The notes under the pieces are model-generated. The model saw nothing but the letters and a program-made list of their open reading frames with translations. It was not told the DNA's origin and made no database searches. A program made the translations under genes and the position numbers. From assembly GCF_011170125.1 (NCBI RefSeq), contig NZ_BLLN01000003.1, positions 1,932,501-1,996,500 of the forward strand: 64,000 nt of DNA, in the 5' to 3' direction. How positions within the stretch are numbered: position 1 is the first letter of the stretch; every line of letters starts with the position of its first letter. This DNA is from Streptomyces diastaticus subsp. diastaticus (GTDB lineage: Bacteria; Actinomycetota; Actinomycetes; Streptomycetales; Streptomycetaceae). Of the stretch, positions 52,263 through 60,026 are shown piece by piece.

Positions 52263-53420
52263 ATGGCCGAGGCCTACATCGTCGAAGCGGTCCGCACCCC
52301 GGTGGGCCGGCGCAGGGGAGGGCTGTCCGCCGCCCACCCCGCCGACCTCGGCGCGCACGTGATCACGGCGCTGGTCGAGCGCACCGGCGTCGACCCGTCG
52401 GCCGTCGACGACGTCGTCTTCGGCTGCCTGGACACCGTCGGCCCGCAGGCCGGGGACATCGCCCGCACCGCGTGGCTCGCCGCCGGCCTGCCCGAGGAGG
52501 TGCCCGGCACCACCGTCGACCGGCAGTGCGGCTCCTCCCAGCAGGCCGTGCACTTCGCCGCCCAGGGCGTGCTCTCCGGCACCCAGGACCTGGTCGTCGC
52601 CGGGGGCACGCAGAACATGTCGATGATCCCCATCGCCTTCGCCAGCCGCCAGGCCGCCGAGCCCCTCGGTCTCACCGACGGTCCCTACGCCGGCTCCGAG
52701 GGCTGGCGCGCCCGCTACGGCGACGCGCCCGTCAACCAGTTCCACGGCGCCGAACTCATCGCCGCGCAATGGGGCATCACCCGCGAGGACATGGAGCACT
52801 TCGCCCTGCGCTCGCACCAGCGCGCCGTGCGCGCCCTCGACGAGGGCCGCTTCGTCCGCGAGACCGTCGCCTACGGTGACGTCACCGCGGACGAGGGCCC
52901 CCGCCGCGACACCTCGCTGGAGAAGATGGCGGGCCTGAAGCCGGTCGTCGAGGGCGGGCGGATCACCGCGGGCGTCGCCTCCCAGGTCTCCGACGGCGCC
53001 TCCGCGCTGCTCATCGCCTCCGAGCGCGCCGTCGCCGAGCACGGCCTCACCCCCCGCGCCCGCGTCCACCACCTGTCGGTGCGCGGCGAGGACCCGATCC
53101 GGATGCTGTCGGCACCGATCCCGGCGACGGCGTACGCGCTGAAGAAGGCCGGGATGTCCCTCGACGACATCGACCTCGTCGAGATCAACGAGGCCTTCGC
53201 CCCCGTCGTCCTGGCCTGGCTCAAGGAGACCGGCGCCGACCCGGACAAGGTCAACGTCAACGGCGGCGCCATCGCGCTCGGCCACCCTCTCGGCGCCACC
53301 GGCACCAAGCTGATGACGACCCTCCTGCACGAACTGGAGCGCACCGGGGGCCGCTACGGCCTCCAGACCATGTGCGAGGGCGGCGGCCAGGCCAACGTCA
53401 CCGTCATCGAACGCCTCTGA
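52263..53420 (+). CDS. fadA6: Beta-ketothiolase (FadA6-like)
   Basis: A 385-residue thiolase with Cys89 (DRQCGSSQQA), His341 (ALGHPLGATG) and Cys371 (MCEGGGQ). These have the same spacing as the FadA5-like copy, but His is followed by Pro and the final motif is CEGG, as in standard degradative thiolases. FadA6 is the KstR2-controlled thiolase assigned to ring C/D breakdown. It is the last gene of the fadE30 operon; a strong terminator follows 345 bp later. GAAGGAG precedes the ATG. Confidence 0.88.
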   Translation: MAEAYIVEAVRTPVGRRRGGLSAAHPADLGAHVITALVERTGVDPSAVDDVVFGCLDTVGPQAGDIARTAWLAAGLPEEVPGTTVDRQCGSSQQAVHFAAQGVLSGTQDLVVAGGTQNMSMIPIAFASRQAAEPLGLTDGPYAGSEGWRARYGDAPVNQFHGAELIAAQWGITREDMEHFALRSHQRAVRALDEGRFVRETVAYGDVTADEGPRRDTSLEKMAGLKPVVEGGRITAGVASQVSDGASALLIASERAVAEHGLTPRARVHHLSVRGEDPIRMLSAPIPATAYALKKAGMSLDDIDLVEINEAFAPVVLAWLKETGADPDKVNVNGGAIALGHPLGATGTKLMTTLLHELERTGGRYGLQTMCEGGGQANVTVIERL

Positions 53421-53825
53421 CCGCCCGCGGCGCCGGCAGCCCCTCGCCCGGGGCCGCCGGCCCGGCCCACCTGGTGGTCACCGCCTGCGGCGAGCGGCGC
53501 GGGTGGGGGAGGTACCGGCCCCTCGGCCTTCGGCCTTCGGCCGCCGGGACACCATCGAGAACGCCGCCCCGTCAGGAGCCGCGTGCCGGAGGAAGGCCGC
53601 CCACTTCGCGCGGCTGACACGTGACGTGGCTCCGGCGGCAGGGCCCCTGGGGTCCCGGACGAACACCGGGACGCGGGCGCGGGCCCTTCCTCCAGGCAGC
53701 CACCGCCGCACGATCCGCTGTGACGCTCCTACGCGAGGCGGGGAAGAGCTGGACGGGGGCCGGACGGGGTCGGTGCGGCCGGAAACGTTCCGGTCGCACC
53801 GACCCCGAGCCCGTGTTCCCCGGTC
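53421..53825. other. Convergent intergenic region fadA6/ipdC
   Basis: These 405 bp contain no recognisable gene. A short TTCGGCC repeat cluster near 53525-53545 and the large hairpin at 53766-53806 are the only structures seen. Confidence 0.55.
53766..53806. terminator. Strong bidirectional terminator
   Basis: A near-perfect 19-bp stem closes on a 3-nt loop. The outer arm is GGGGTCGGTGCG (53766-53777) with CGCACCGACCCC (53795-53806); then a G-U wobble; then CCGGAA/TTCCGG around ACG. It is 19 bp from the ipdC stop, between convergent operons. Confidence 0.88.
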
Positions 53826-54899
53826 TCAGTCCGCCCCCGGCAGGGACTTCAGCGCGGTCCGCGCCTCCTCCAGGACCCGGTCGACCAGTTCCGCGCACGA
53901 CGGCAGGTCGTCGATCAGGCCCGCCACCTGGCCCGAGGCCATCACGCCGATGTCCGTGCGGCCCTCGACCAGTGAGGCCTTGAGCAGCATCGGGGTGTTG
54001 GCGGCCAGCAGCACCTGGCTCCAGGTCAGCTCCTTGCCGTGCTTCATCGCCAGGCCGTCCCGGACCAGTTGGAGCCAGGACGCCCCGGACTCCTCGCGGA
54101 ACGCCGCGGCGTGCCGCACCGAACGCAGCAGCGCGGCCGCGCGGCCGGAGTGTTCCAGCGAGTCGACCATCTCGGTACGGAGCATGCGGTGCGGCAGCCC
54201 GTCGACCCGCGTGGTGACCGTCACGTCCTTGACGCCGGCTGCCAGGTACCTCGCCTTCACCGCGTCGGGGACGGTGCTGTCGGAGGTGAGCAGGAAGCGC
54301 GTGCCCATCCCGATGCCGGCCGCCCCGTAGGCGAGCGCGGCGACCAGGCCGCGGCCGTCGTGGAAACCGCCGGCCGCGATCACCGGGATGCCGACCGCGT
54401 CCACGACCTGGGGGAGGAGCACCGTGGTGGCCACGTCGCCGGTGTGGCCGCCGCCCTCGCCGCCCTGCACCATGACCGCGTCCGCGCCCCACGCGGCGAC
54501 CTTCTCCGCGTGACGGCGGGCGCCGACCGAGGGGATGACGACGACGCCGGCGTCCTTGAGGCGCGCGATCAGGTCCTTGGACGGGGCGAGGGCGAAGGAC
54601 GCCACCGGCACCCCCTCCTCGACGATGACCCGCACCCGTTCCCCGGCGTCGGCCGCGTCGGCCCGCAGATTGACGCCGAACGGCGCGTCCGTACGGGACT
54701 TGACCTCCCGCACCGCCGAACGCAACCGCTCCACGCTCATGGTGGCGGAGGCGAGGACACCGAGGGCACCGGCGTTCGCCGACGCCGACACGAGCCGGGG
54801 GCCGGCCACCCAGCCCATGCCGGTCTGCACGATGGGGTACCGCACCCCGGTCAGCTCGGTGAGGGGCGTCGCGAAGGGCCCGGAACCCTCCCCGCTCAC
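53826..54899 (-). CDS. ipdC: IpdC-like acyl-CoA reductase (nitronate monooxygenase fold)
   Basis: A 357-residue FMN barrel of the 2-nitropropane-dioxygenase type. Visible motifs are PIVQTGMGWVAGPRLV at the N-terminus, VMVQGGEGGGHTGD, IPVIAAGGFHDGRG and AAGIGMGTRFLLTSDS, which bind flavin phosphate. In mycobacteria IpdC is reported to act after IpdF on the C/D-ring CoA thioester, before EchA20 opens the ring. It is coupled (GTGA) to the ipdB-like gene, which supports this role over a detoxifying nitronate oxidase. Start GTG 54899 is chosen from that overlap. It is the last gene of its operon. Confidence 0.87.
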   Translation of the reverse strand: MSGEGSGPFATPLTELTGVRYPIVQTGMGWVAGPRLVSASANAGALGVLASATMSVERLRSAVREVKSRTDAPFGVNLRADAADAGERVRVIVEEGVPVASFALAPSKDLIARLKDAGVVVIPSVGARRHAEKVAAWGADAVMVQGGEGGGHTGDVATTVLLPQVVDAVGIPVIAAGGFHDGRGLVAALAYGAAGIGMGTRFLLTSDSTVPDAVKARYLAAGVKDVTVTTRVDGLPHRMLRTEMVDSLEHSGRAAALLRSVRHAAAFREESGASWLQLVRDGLAMKHGKELTWSQVLLAANTPMLLKASLVEGRTDIGVMASGQVAGLIDDLPSCAELVDRVLEEARTALKSLPGAD

Positions 54900-55672
54900 G
54901 CCGGGACCTCCCGCTCCCGAAGCCCCTTCGGGTCGACGACCTCGCGGATCAGCCGCAACTCCGCCTCGGTGGGCTCCCGGGTGCACGGCACCTCGTCGGG
55001 GACGGTGAGGGCGAAGCCGGTGGCCTCGGCCACCTGCCCGACGGTGACCCCGGGGTGCAGGGAGCGCAGCCGCATCGTGCGGTCGGGGGTCTCGAAGTCG
55101 AAGACGCCCAGGTCGGTGACCACCTCGGTGACGCGGTGGTAGCGGGTCGCGGACGGCCCGGCAGCCGCGGCCCGGTCGTACCCGACGCCGCTGACCATGT
55201 CGACGCGCTCGACGAACACCCGCGCCGAGTGCTTCGGGATCCAGTAACTCGTCGGGTTGTTCAGGGTGTTGACCGGCGCCCCGCGCACGCCGAGCAACTG
55301 GCGGGTGGGCCTGGCCCAGTCGCCGACGCAGGAGATGTTCTGGTTGCCGTACCGGTCGATCTGGCTCGCGCCCATCATCACGTGGCGGCGGCCGGTGGCC
55401 GTCAGCGCGAGGTGCTGGCGGAACGGCAGCCACCCCTCCACCGCCCCCGGCCGCTGCCCGAGGGCGGGCACGTCCGCCATGAGCAGCGCCTCCCCGTCGG
55501 TCAGCAACAGGTCGGGGGAGAAGGTGAGTTTCGCCAGGCGCGCCCCGACGGCCGGGACGGTGCCCATCGGGCTGGCCAGGATCTCCCCGGCGCCGCGCCA
55601 TGCCTCGGCGCAGGCCACCACGCAGTACTCGGCGCGGGTCGCCGCGGGCCGGGCGGTCTCGGTGGCGCTCAT
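54896..55672 (-). CDS. ipdB: IpdB-like subunit of COCHEA-CoA hydrolase
   Basis: A 258-residue CoA-transferase-fold beta subunit. It shows TFSPDLLLTDGEALL, MMGASQIDRYGNQNIS and the PTSYWIPKHSARVFVERVD segment. In steroid degraders IpdA and IpdB form a heterotetramer that hydrolyses the last (six-membered) ring of COCHEA-CoA and does not transfer CoA. The ATG at 55672 overlaps the ipdA stop. A true CoA transferase is the alternative, but the echA20 and ipdC neighbours make IpdB likely. Confidence 0.88.
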   Translation of the reverse strand: MSATETARPAATRAEYCVVACAEAWRGAGEILASPMGTVPAVGARLAKLTFSPDLLLTDGEALLMADVPALGQRPGAVEGWLPFRQHLALTATGRRHVMMGASQIDRYGNQNISCVGDWARPTRQLLGVRGAPVNTLNNPTSYWIPKHSARVFVERVDMVSGVGYDRAAAAGPSATRYHRVTEVVTDLGVFDFETPDRTMRLRSLHPGVTVGQVAEATGFALTVPDEVPCTREPTEAELRLIREVVDPKGLREREVPA

Positions 55673-56544
55673 GCGTCCTCCTGCTGTTCCTGGTGGAACG
55701 CCGTGACGGCGGTCTGGTAGGCGGCCTCGTCACCCGAGAGGAACCGGGCGGCGAAGGCCGGCCACGCCCCGGGCTCGCGGGCGGCGCGGACGTAGGCCCG
55801 CTGGAACTCCTCGTCCCGGGCGTGGTCGGGCTCGCAGGACGTGAAGTGCGCGCCGTTGGGTGTCTCCACGACGCCGTCCACGAACAGGCGCTTGACCAGC
55901 AGGGTCTGTGGCCCGTGCTCCTTGAGCAGCTCCGCGGTCTCCACGATCCGCTCGCAGGAGACGTAGGCGTGGTCGGCGGCCTCGCAGAACAGGTCGTCGA
56001 AGTACGGGTCGGGGCCCAGGTACTGGCCGTTGCCCCGGGCGTCGGCGCGGTTGAGGTGGACCAGGGCCGCGTCCAGGCGCAGGGCCGGGGCCGCGACCAG
56101 CTCCTCCCCGTCGGCGTAGGGCGAACGGACCGTGCGCAGCGAGGGGTTGACCTTCATCACGTCCGAGCCGATCCCCGCCCGCACGGGGATGAACGGCAGG
56201 CGCTGCGCACCGGCCGTCAGCCCCCACATGAGCATCGCCTCGTCCAGCTCCACCATCTCGAAGGCCCCGCGCTGCCGGGAGGCGGTGAAGTGCGGCTCCA
56301 GGGGTATGGAGTCCAGGGTGCCGAAGGCCGCGACCAGTCTGCGGATCTTCCCCGCGGCGGCGAGCAGACCGACGTCGGGGCCGCCGTACGACACCACCGT
56401 CAGGTCCGTCACGTCCGAGCGCAGCAGCGCCCGCACCAGCGCCATCGGCTTGCGGCGCGAGCCCCAGCCGCCGATGCCGACCGTCATGCCGCTGCGCAGC
56501 CGGCCGACGACCTCGTCCGCCGTCATCGTCTTGTCCTGGCTCAC
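55669..56544 (-). CDS. ipdA: IpdA-like subunit of COCHEA-CoA hydrolase
   Basis: A 291-residue CoA-transferase alpha-type subunit: GMTVGIGGWGSRRKPMALVR for the CoA-binding loop, DLTVVSYGGPDVGLL, and FEMVELDEAMLMWGLTAGAQR near residue 130. It partners IpdB to open the final steroid ring. Start GTG 56544 overlaps the echA20 stop; a longer open frame upstream belongs to the echA20 region and is rejected. The two subunits are encoded head to tail, as in other steroid degraders. Confidence 0.88.
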   Translation of the reverse strand: MSQDKTMTADEVVGRLRSGMTVGIGGWGSRRKPMALVRALLRSDVTDLTVVSYGGPDVGLLAAAGKIRRLVAAFGTLDSIPLEPHFTASRQRGAFEMVELDEAMLMWGLTAGAQRLPFIPVRAGIGSDVMKVNPSLRTVRSPYADGEELVAAPALRLDAALVHLNRADARGNGQYLGPDPYFDDLFCEAADHAYVSCERIVETAELLKEHGPQTLLVKRLFVDGVVETPNGAHFTSCEPDHARDEEFQRAYVRAAREPGAWPAFAARFLSGDEAAYQTAVTAFHQEQQEDA

Positions 56545-57296
56545 GCGCGCCGCTCCTTGTCCGTGCCGAAGGTGTCGCGTACGCGGTCGGCGACCCCGCT
56601 GAGGCCGGCCTCGAAGGTGAAGCCCTGCTCGAAGCGGTAGCTGCGGCGTACGTCGACGGGGTCGATGCCGTTGATGGCGGCCTTGGCCAGCCGGATCAGC
56701 TGGCCGTCCTTGGCGGCGATCTCGCCCGCCAGTTCCAGGGCGGCATCCCGCAGTTCCGCGCGCGGGACCACGCGCCACACCGAGCCGTGCCGGTGCAGTT
56801 CCCCGGCGGTCACGGTGCGGGAGGTGTAGTACAGGGCCCGCATCAGGTGCTGCGGGACCAGCCGGGCGAGATGTGTGGCCGCGCCGAGCGCACCGCGGTC
56901 CAGCTCGGGGAGCCCGAACGTGGCGTCGTCCGACGCCACGATCGCGTCCGCGTTGCCGACCAGCCCGATGCCGCCGCCCAGGCAGAATCCGTGCACCGCG
57001 GCCACCACGGGGACCTCGCACTCGTAGACCGCGGCGAATGCCTCGAAGCAGCCGCGGTTGGCCCCGACCAGCGCGCCGTGCCCGTCCTCGCGCTGGATCT
57101 CCTTGATGTCCACGCCCGCGTTGAACCCGCGCCCCTCGGCGATGAGCACCACGCAGCGCACCTCGGGGTCCGCGCCGGCCGCGCGCACCGCGGCGGCCAG
57201 CTCGTACCAGCCCCGCACGGGGAGGGCGTTGACCGGGGGGAAGTCCACGGTGACGACGGCGACGCCCTTTTCGGGGGCGGAGGTGGAGACACCCAT
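56541..57296 (-). CDS. echA20: EchA20-like ring hydrolase (crotonase family)
   Basis: A 251-residue crotonase. Oxyanion-hole segments are AEGRGFNAGVDIKEIQ and VHGFCLGGGIGLVG. EchA20 is reported to open the five-membered D ring of the HIC-CoA-derived diketone, giving COCHEA-CoA. The direct linkage echA20-ipdA-ipdB-ipdC is the main reason for this identity. Its start is 19 bp from the second KstR2-like box, in a divergent promoter shared with an SDR gene. Confidence 0.87.
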   Translation of the reverse strand: MGVSTSAPEKGVAVVTVDFPPVNALPVRGWYELAAAVRAAGADPEVRCVVLIAEGRGFNAGVDIKEIQREDGHGALVGANRGCFEAFAAVYECEVPVVAAVHGFCLGGGIGLVGNADAIVASDDATFGLPELDRGALGAATHLARLVPQHLMRALYYTSRTVTAGELHRHGSVWRVVPRAELRDAALELAGEIAAKDGQLIRLAKAAINGIDPVDVRRSYRFEQGFTFEAGLSGVADRVRDTFGTDKERRA

Positions 57297-57315
57297 GAGC
57301 AGATCAGCTACCTTT

Positions 57316-57333
57316 CCACCAAACGTTTGTTAG
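57316..57333. promoter_or_regulatory. KstR2-box-like palindrome 2
   Basis: Plus-strand sequence CCACCAAACGTTTGTTAG. Its reverse complement, CTAACAAACGTTTGGTGG, matches the 49595 copy at 15 of 18 positions and fits AnCAAGnnCTTGnT with two mismatches. The core AAACGTTT is a perfect palindrome. Confidence 0.78.
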
Positions 57334-57373
57334 GCAGAAGGTAGCAGTGACACGAACGCCGGGGGAGTGCCCC

Positions 57374-57390
57374 GTGCCACTGAGCGGTAC
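57374..57390 (+). promoter_or_regulatory. 17-bp dyad motif copy 9
   Basis: GTGCCACTGAGCGGTAC, 15 of 17 matches to consensus, 35 bp upstream of the SDR start. This promoter therefore carries both motif types, 40 bp apart. Confidence 0.55.
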
Positions 57391-57425
57391 GGCGCATCCC
57401 CGGACCCTCCCGAAAGGACACCGTC

Positions 57426-58346
57426 ATGCCCTCACCGACCGCCCTGTGCGCCGGCCGTGTCGTCGCCGTCACCGGCGCGGGCCGCGGACTCGGCCGCGCC
57501 CACGCCCTGGCCTTCGCCGCCGAGGGCGCGAAAGTCGTCGTCAACGACCTCGGCGTGGGCCTGGACGGCTCCGGCGCCGGCAGCGGCCCCGCGCACGAGG
57601 TCGTCGAGGAGATCCGCGCGGCCGGCGGCGAGGCCGTCGCGCACGGCGGCGACATCGCCACCGCCGACGGGGCCGCCTCCCTCGTCGCCGCCGCCCTCGA
57701 CTCCTTCGGCCGGCTCGACACCCTGGTGAACAACGCCGGATTCCTTCGGGACCGGATGCTGGTGAACCTGGACGAGGACGACTGGGACGCGGTGATGCGC
57801 GTCCACCTCAAGGGCCACTTCCTGCCGCTCAAGCACGCGGCGGCGCACTGGCGCACCGAGGCGAAGGCGGGCCGTGTTCCCGAGGCACACGTGATCAACA
57901 CCAGCTCCGGGGCGGGCCTGCTGGGCAGCGTCGGCCAGGGCAACTACGCCGCGGCCAAGGCGGGCATCGTGGGCCTGACCCTGGTCGCCGCCGCCGAGAT
58001 GGGCCGCTACGGCGTCCAGGTCAACGCCGTCGCCCCGGCCGCCCGGACCAGGATGACCGAGGAGACCTTCGCCGGGACCATGGCGGCGCCCGGCGGGAGC
58101 GGCTTCGACGCGATGGCCCCGGAGAACGTGTCGCCGCTCGTCGTGTGGCTCGGCTCGACCGCCTCGGCCGGGGTGAGCGGCCGCGTCTTCGAGGCGGAGG
58201 CGGGCCGCATCACCGTGATGGAGGGCTGGCGCCCCGGCCCCACCGCCGACAAGGGCGCCCGCTGGACCCCGGCCGAGGCGGGGGAGACGGCGACGAAGCT
58301 CCTTGCCGCCGCCGGGACGCCCGAGCCGGTGTACGGCGCCCGCTGA
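57426..58346 (+). CDS. SDR of the HIP region (17beta-HSD4-like)
   Basis: A 306-residue SDR related to the one at 36234: TGAGRGLG at 16-23, VVVNDLGVG, Ser160/161, Tyr174 and Lys178 (YAAAK), and the LKGHFLPLKHAAAHW segment. An insertion at about 45-56 (DGSGAGSGPAH) is typical of the 17beta-HSD4 N-terminal-domain group. It should act as a 3-hydroxyacyl-CoA dehydrogenase for ring C/D or side-chain intermediates, as its mycobacterial counterpart next to echA20 is thought to do. It is divergent from echA20. Confidence 0.82.
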   Translation: MPSPTALCAGRVVAVTGAGRGLGRAHALAFAAEGAKVVVNDLGVGLDGSGAGSGPAHEVVEEIRAAGGEAVAHGGDIATADGAASLVAAALDSFGRLDTLVNNAGFLRDRMLVNLDEDDWDAVMRVHLKGHFLPLKHAAAHWRTEAKAGRVPEAHVINTSSGAGLLGSVGQGNYAAAKAGIVGLTLVAAAEMGRYGVQVNAVAPAARTRMTEETFAGTMAAPGGSGFDAMAPENVSPLVVWLGSTASAGVSGRVFEAEAGRITVMEGWRPGPTADKGARWTPAEAGETATKLLAAAGTPEPVYGAR

Positions 58347-58366
58347 CCGCCCGGCCGGCCGGGCGG
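58347..58366. terminator. Perfect 20-bp palindrome after the SDR stop
   Basis: CCGCCCGGCCGGCCGGGCGG begins directly after the stop codon. A hairpin with about 8 bp of stem and a 4-nt loop would form. It is a likely terminator in the convergent gap to the SnoaL-like gene. Confidence 0.6.
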
Positions 58367-58486
58367 TCCAAGCGGATCCCGCCCCGGCCGGCCGCACCGC
58401 CGGCCTCTCCAAAGAGGGCCCCCGCCCCTGCCGGGAGGTCTGTGCCCGGTGCCCGGTGTCGTCCCGCGTCCGGCATCGCCGCTCGT

Positions 58487-58984
58487 TCAGCCCGCCGCCG
58501 GTTCCCCGTGCGCCCCGCGCGCCAGCAGGGCAGGGGACTCGGGGCGGCCGTCCAGGACCCGGTTGGTGCGGGTGACCACCTCCCACCCGGGGCCGGCGTC
58601 CATGCGGCGCAGACACCAGTGGTTGGCGGTCGCCCGGCGCACCACGTACCGGCCCTCCTCGTGCACCACCATCAGCGAGTGGCACACCGCGACCGCCTCG
58701 TCGCCGTCCACCGTGATGTGCGGCGGCCCCACGACGTGCGCGCAGCCCTGCCTGATCCAGCCCTGGTGCGCGGCGGACCGCACCATCGCGCCGATCCGCT
58801 CCTGGCCCGCGAGGAAGAGTTCGTCGATGTCGTAGACACCGTCCGTTGCCCAGAGGGCGGCGACACCGTCCGCGTCGCCGCCGTCGACCAGCGGTCCGTA
58901 CGAGGCCATCATCCTGGCGATGTCCCGCTCGTCCTCCAGACGCCGCAGGCGCGCCTCGAAGCCGTCCGGCAGCCGCTCGCTCAT
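58487..58984 (-). CDS. SnoaL-fold (NTF2-like) protein, candidate steroid dehydratase
   Basis: A 165-residue NTF2/SnoaL-like protein. LRRLEDERDIARMMASYGPLVD opens the fold; Tyr29, Asp34 and His83 can be lined up with the Tyr30, Asp35 and His83 that I recall as active-site residues of the bile-acid 7alpha-dehydratase BaiE (166 residues). The fourth BaiE residue (Asp106) appears not to be kept. The fold is also used by ketosteroid isomerases, polyketide cyclases and aromatic-ring dioxygenase small subunits. It overlaps the upstream F420-type oxidoreductase (ATGA), so the two act together. A dehydratase or isomerase on a ring-hydroxylated steroid is a reasonable guess, not proven. Confidence 0.6.
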   Translation of the reverse strand: MSERLPDGFEARLRRLEDERDIARMMASYGPLVDGGDADGVAALWATDGVYDIDELFLAGQERIGAMVRSAAHQGWIRQGCAHVVGPPHITVDGDEAVAVCHSLMVVHEEGRYVVRRATANHWCLRRMDAGPGWEVVTRTNRVLDGRPESPALLARGAHGEPAAG

Positions 58985-59865
58985 GCCGCGGCCCCCTCGT
59001 CCGCCGCGACATCCGGGAGCTGCGCGATCTCCGCCAGAGCCGCCAACTGCTCGACGTAGTGACTCGCCGACTCGGCGGCCAGTGCCACGCTGACCAGCGT
59101 CGCCCCCGCCTCGGAGACGCCGCGCAGCGCCCTCGCCGCGGCGTCCGCGTCGCCGGACGGATCCAGCGGGCGCCCCGCGCTCAGCACCACCTCGAAGCCC
59201 GCCGGCAGCGGCGCCGCGCAGACCATCTCGCGCAGCCGGTCCAGCGGCAGCCCGAACGGCACCCAGCCGTCTCCGTACGTCACGGCCCTGCGCAGCGACC
59301 GCGGCGTACGGCCGCCGATCCACAACGGCACCGACTCCTGCACGGCGTGCGGCTCCACCACGAACCCCTCGTAGTCGAAGTGCTCCCCGTGGTACGCGGG
59401 CTCACGGCGGGACAGTGAGGCCCGCAGTGCCGCGAGCGCGTCGTCGGCGATCCCGCCGCGTCCTTCGAAGGCGGCGCCGAGCAGGCGGAACTCCTCCTCC
59501 AGACTCCCCACACCGAACCCGAGCACCAGCCGTCCGCCCGAGACCCGGTCGAGCGTGCCGTAGCGCTTGGCGAGCGCCAGCGGGTGGTGGTAGCCCAGCA
59601 CCAGGACCTGGGTGGCGAGCCGGATGCGGCGGGTGCGGGCGGCGAGGTAGCCGAAGGTGGCGAGCGGGTCCCAGTAGGTCCCGCCCCGCTGCTCGGCGAC
59701 CTCCACGGGCACCGCCACATGCTCCGAGCAGGTCAGATGGTGGAATCCGAGCCGGTCGGCGGCCTCGGCGACCGCCCCCAGCTCCTCGATGCCGGCGCCC
59801 CGCTCCCACGGGGAGTGGACCCCGGGCACGGCGGTGACGACAGGACTGGTGATGCCGATCCGCAT
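58981..59865 (-). CDS. LLM-class F420-dependent oxidoreductase
   Basis: A 294-residue luciferase-like TIM barrel. Motifs: FHHLTCSEHVAVP, RTRRIRLATQVLVLGYHHPLALAKRYGTLD, GRLVLGFGVGSLEEEF and VPLWIGGRTPRSLRRA, as in actinobacterial enzymes using coenzyme F420 or FMN. It may oxidise a steroid alcohol or reduce a conjugated double bond; the substrate is unknown. Start ATG 59865 with AGAGG upstream is preferred, and the longer open frame is ignored. It is divergent from a KstR-like TetR gene, with a dyad motif between them, and is coupled to the SnoaL-like gene. Confidence 0.8.
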   Translation of the reverse strand: MRIGITSPVVTAVPGVHSPWERGAGIEELGAVAEAADRLGFHHLTCSEHVAVPVEVAEQRGGTYWDPLATFGYLAARTRRIRLATQVLVLGYHHPLALAKRYGTLDRVSGGRLVLGFGVGSLEEEFRLLGAAFEGRGGIADDALAALRASLSRREPAYHGEHFDYEGFVVEPHAVQESVPLWIGGRTPRSLRRAVTYGDGWVPFGLPLDRLREMVCAAPLPAGFEVVLSAGRPLDPSGDADAAARALRGVSEAGATLVSVALAAESASHYVEQLAALAEIAQLPDVAADEGAAA

Positions 59866-59947
59866 GAGGGGACCTCTTTCGGAAGCGGGGGAGGGGAGGG
59901 AAGGGGGAGAACCATCCAAGTCCGCACCCCGTGCCTCGTGCCGCCCG

Positions 59948-59964
59948 GTCCCACTGACCGGAAC
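59948..59964 (+). promoter_or_regulatory. 17-bp dyad motif copy 10
   Basis: GTCCCACTGACCGGAAC, one mismatch from consensus. It is 62 bp upstream of the TetR start and 82 bp upstream of the F420-type oxidoreductase. Confidence 0.65.
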
Positions 59965-60026
59965 GCCGCGCACCGCCCCAGCACCGCAGGCGGAAACATC
60001 GGCGGCCGACGGAAGGACCCCTGACC

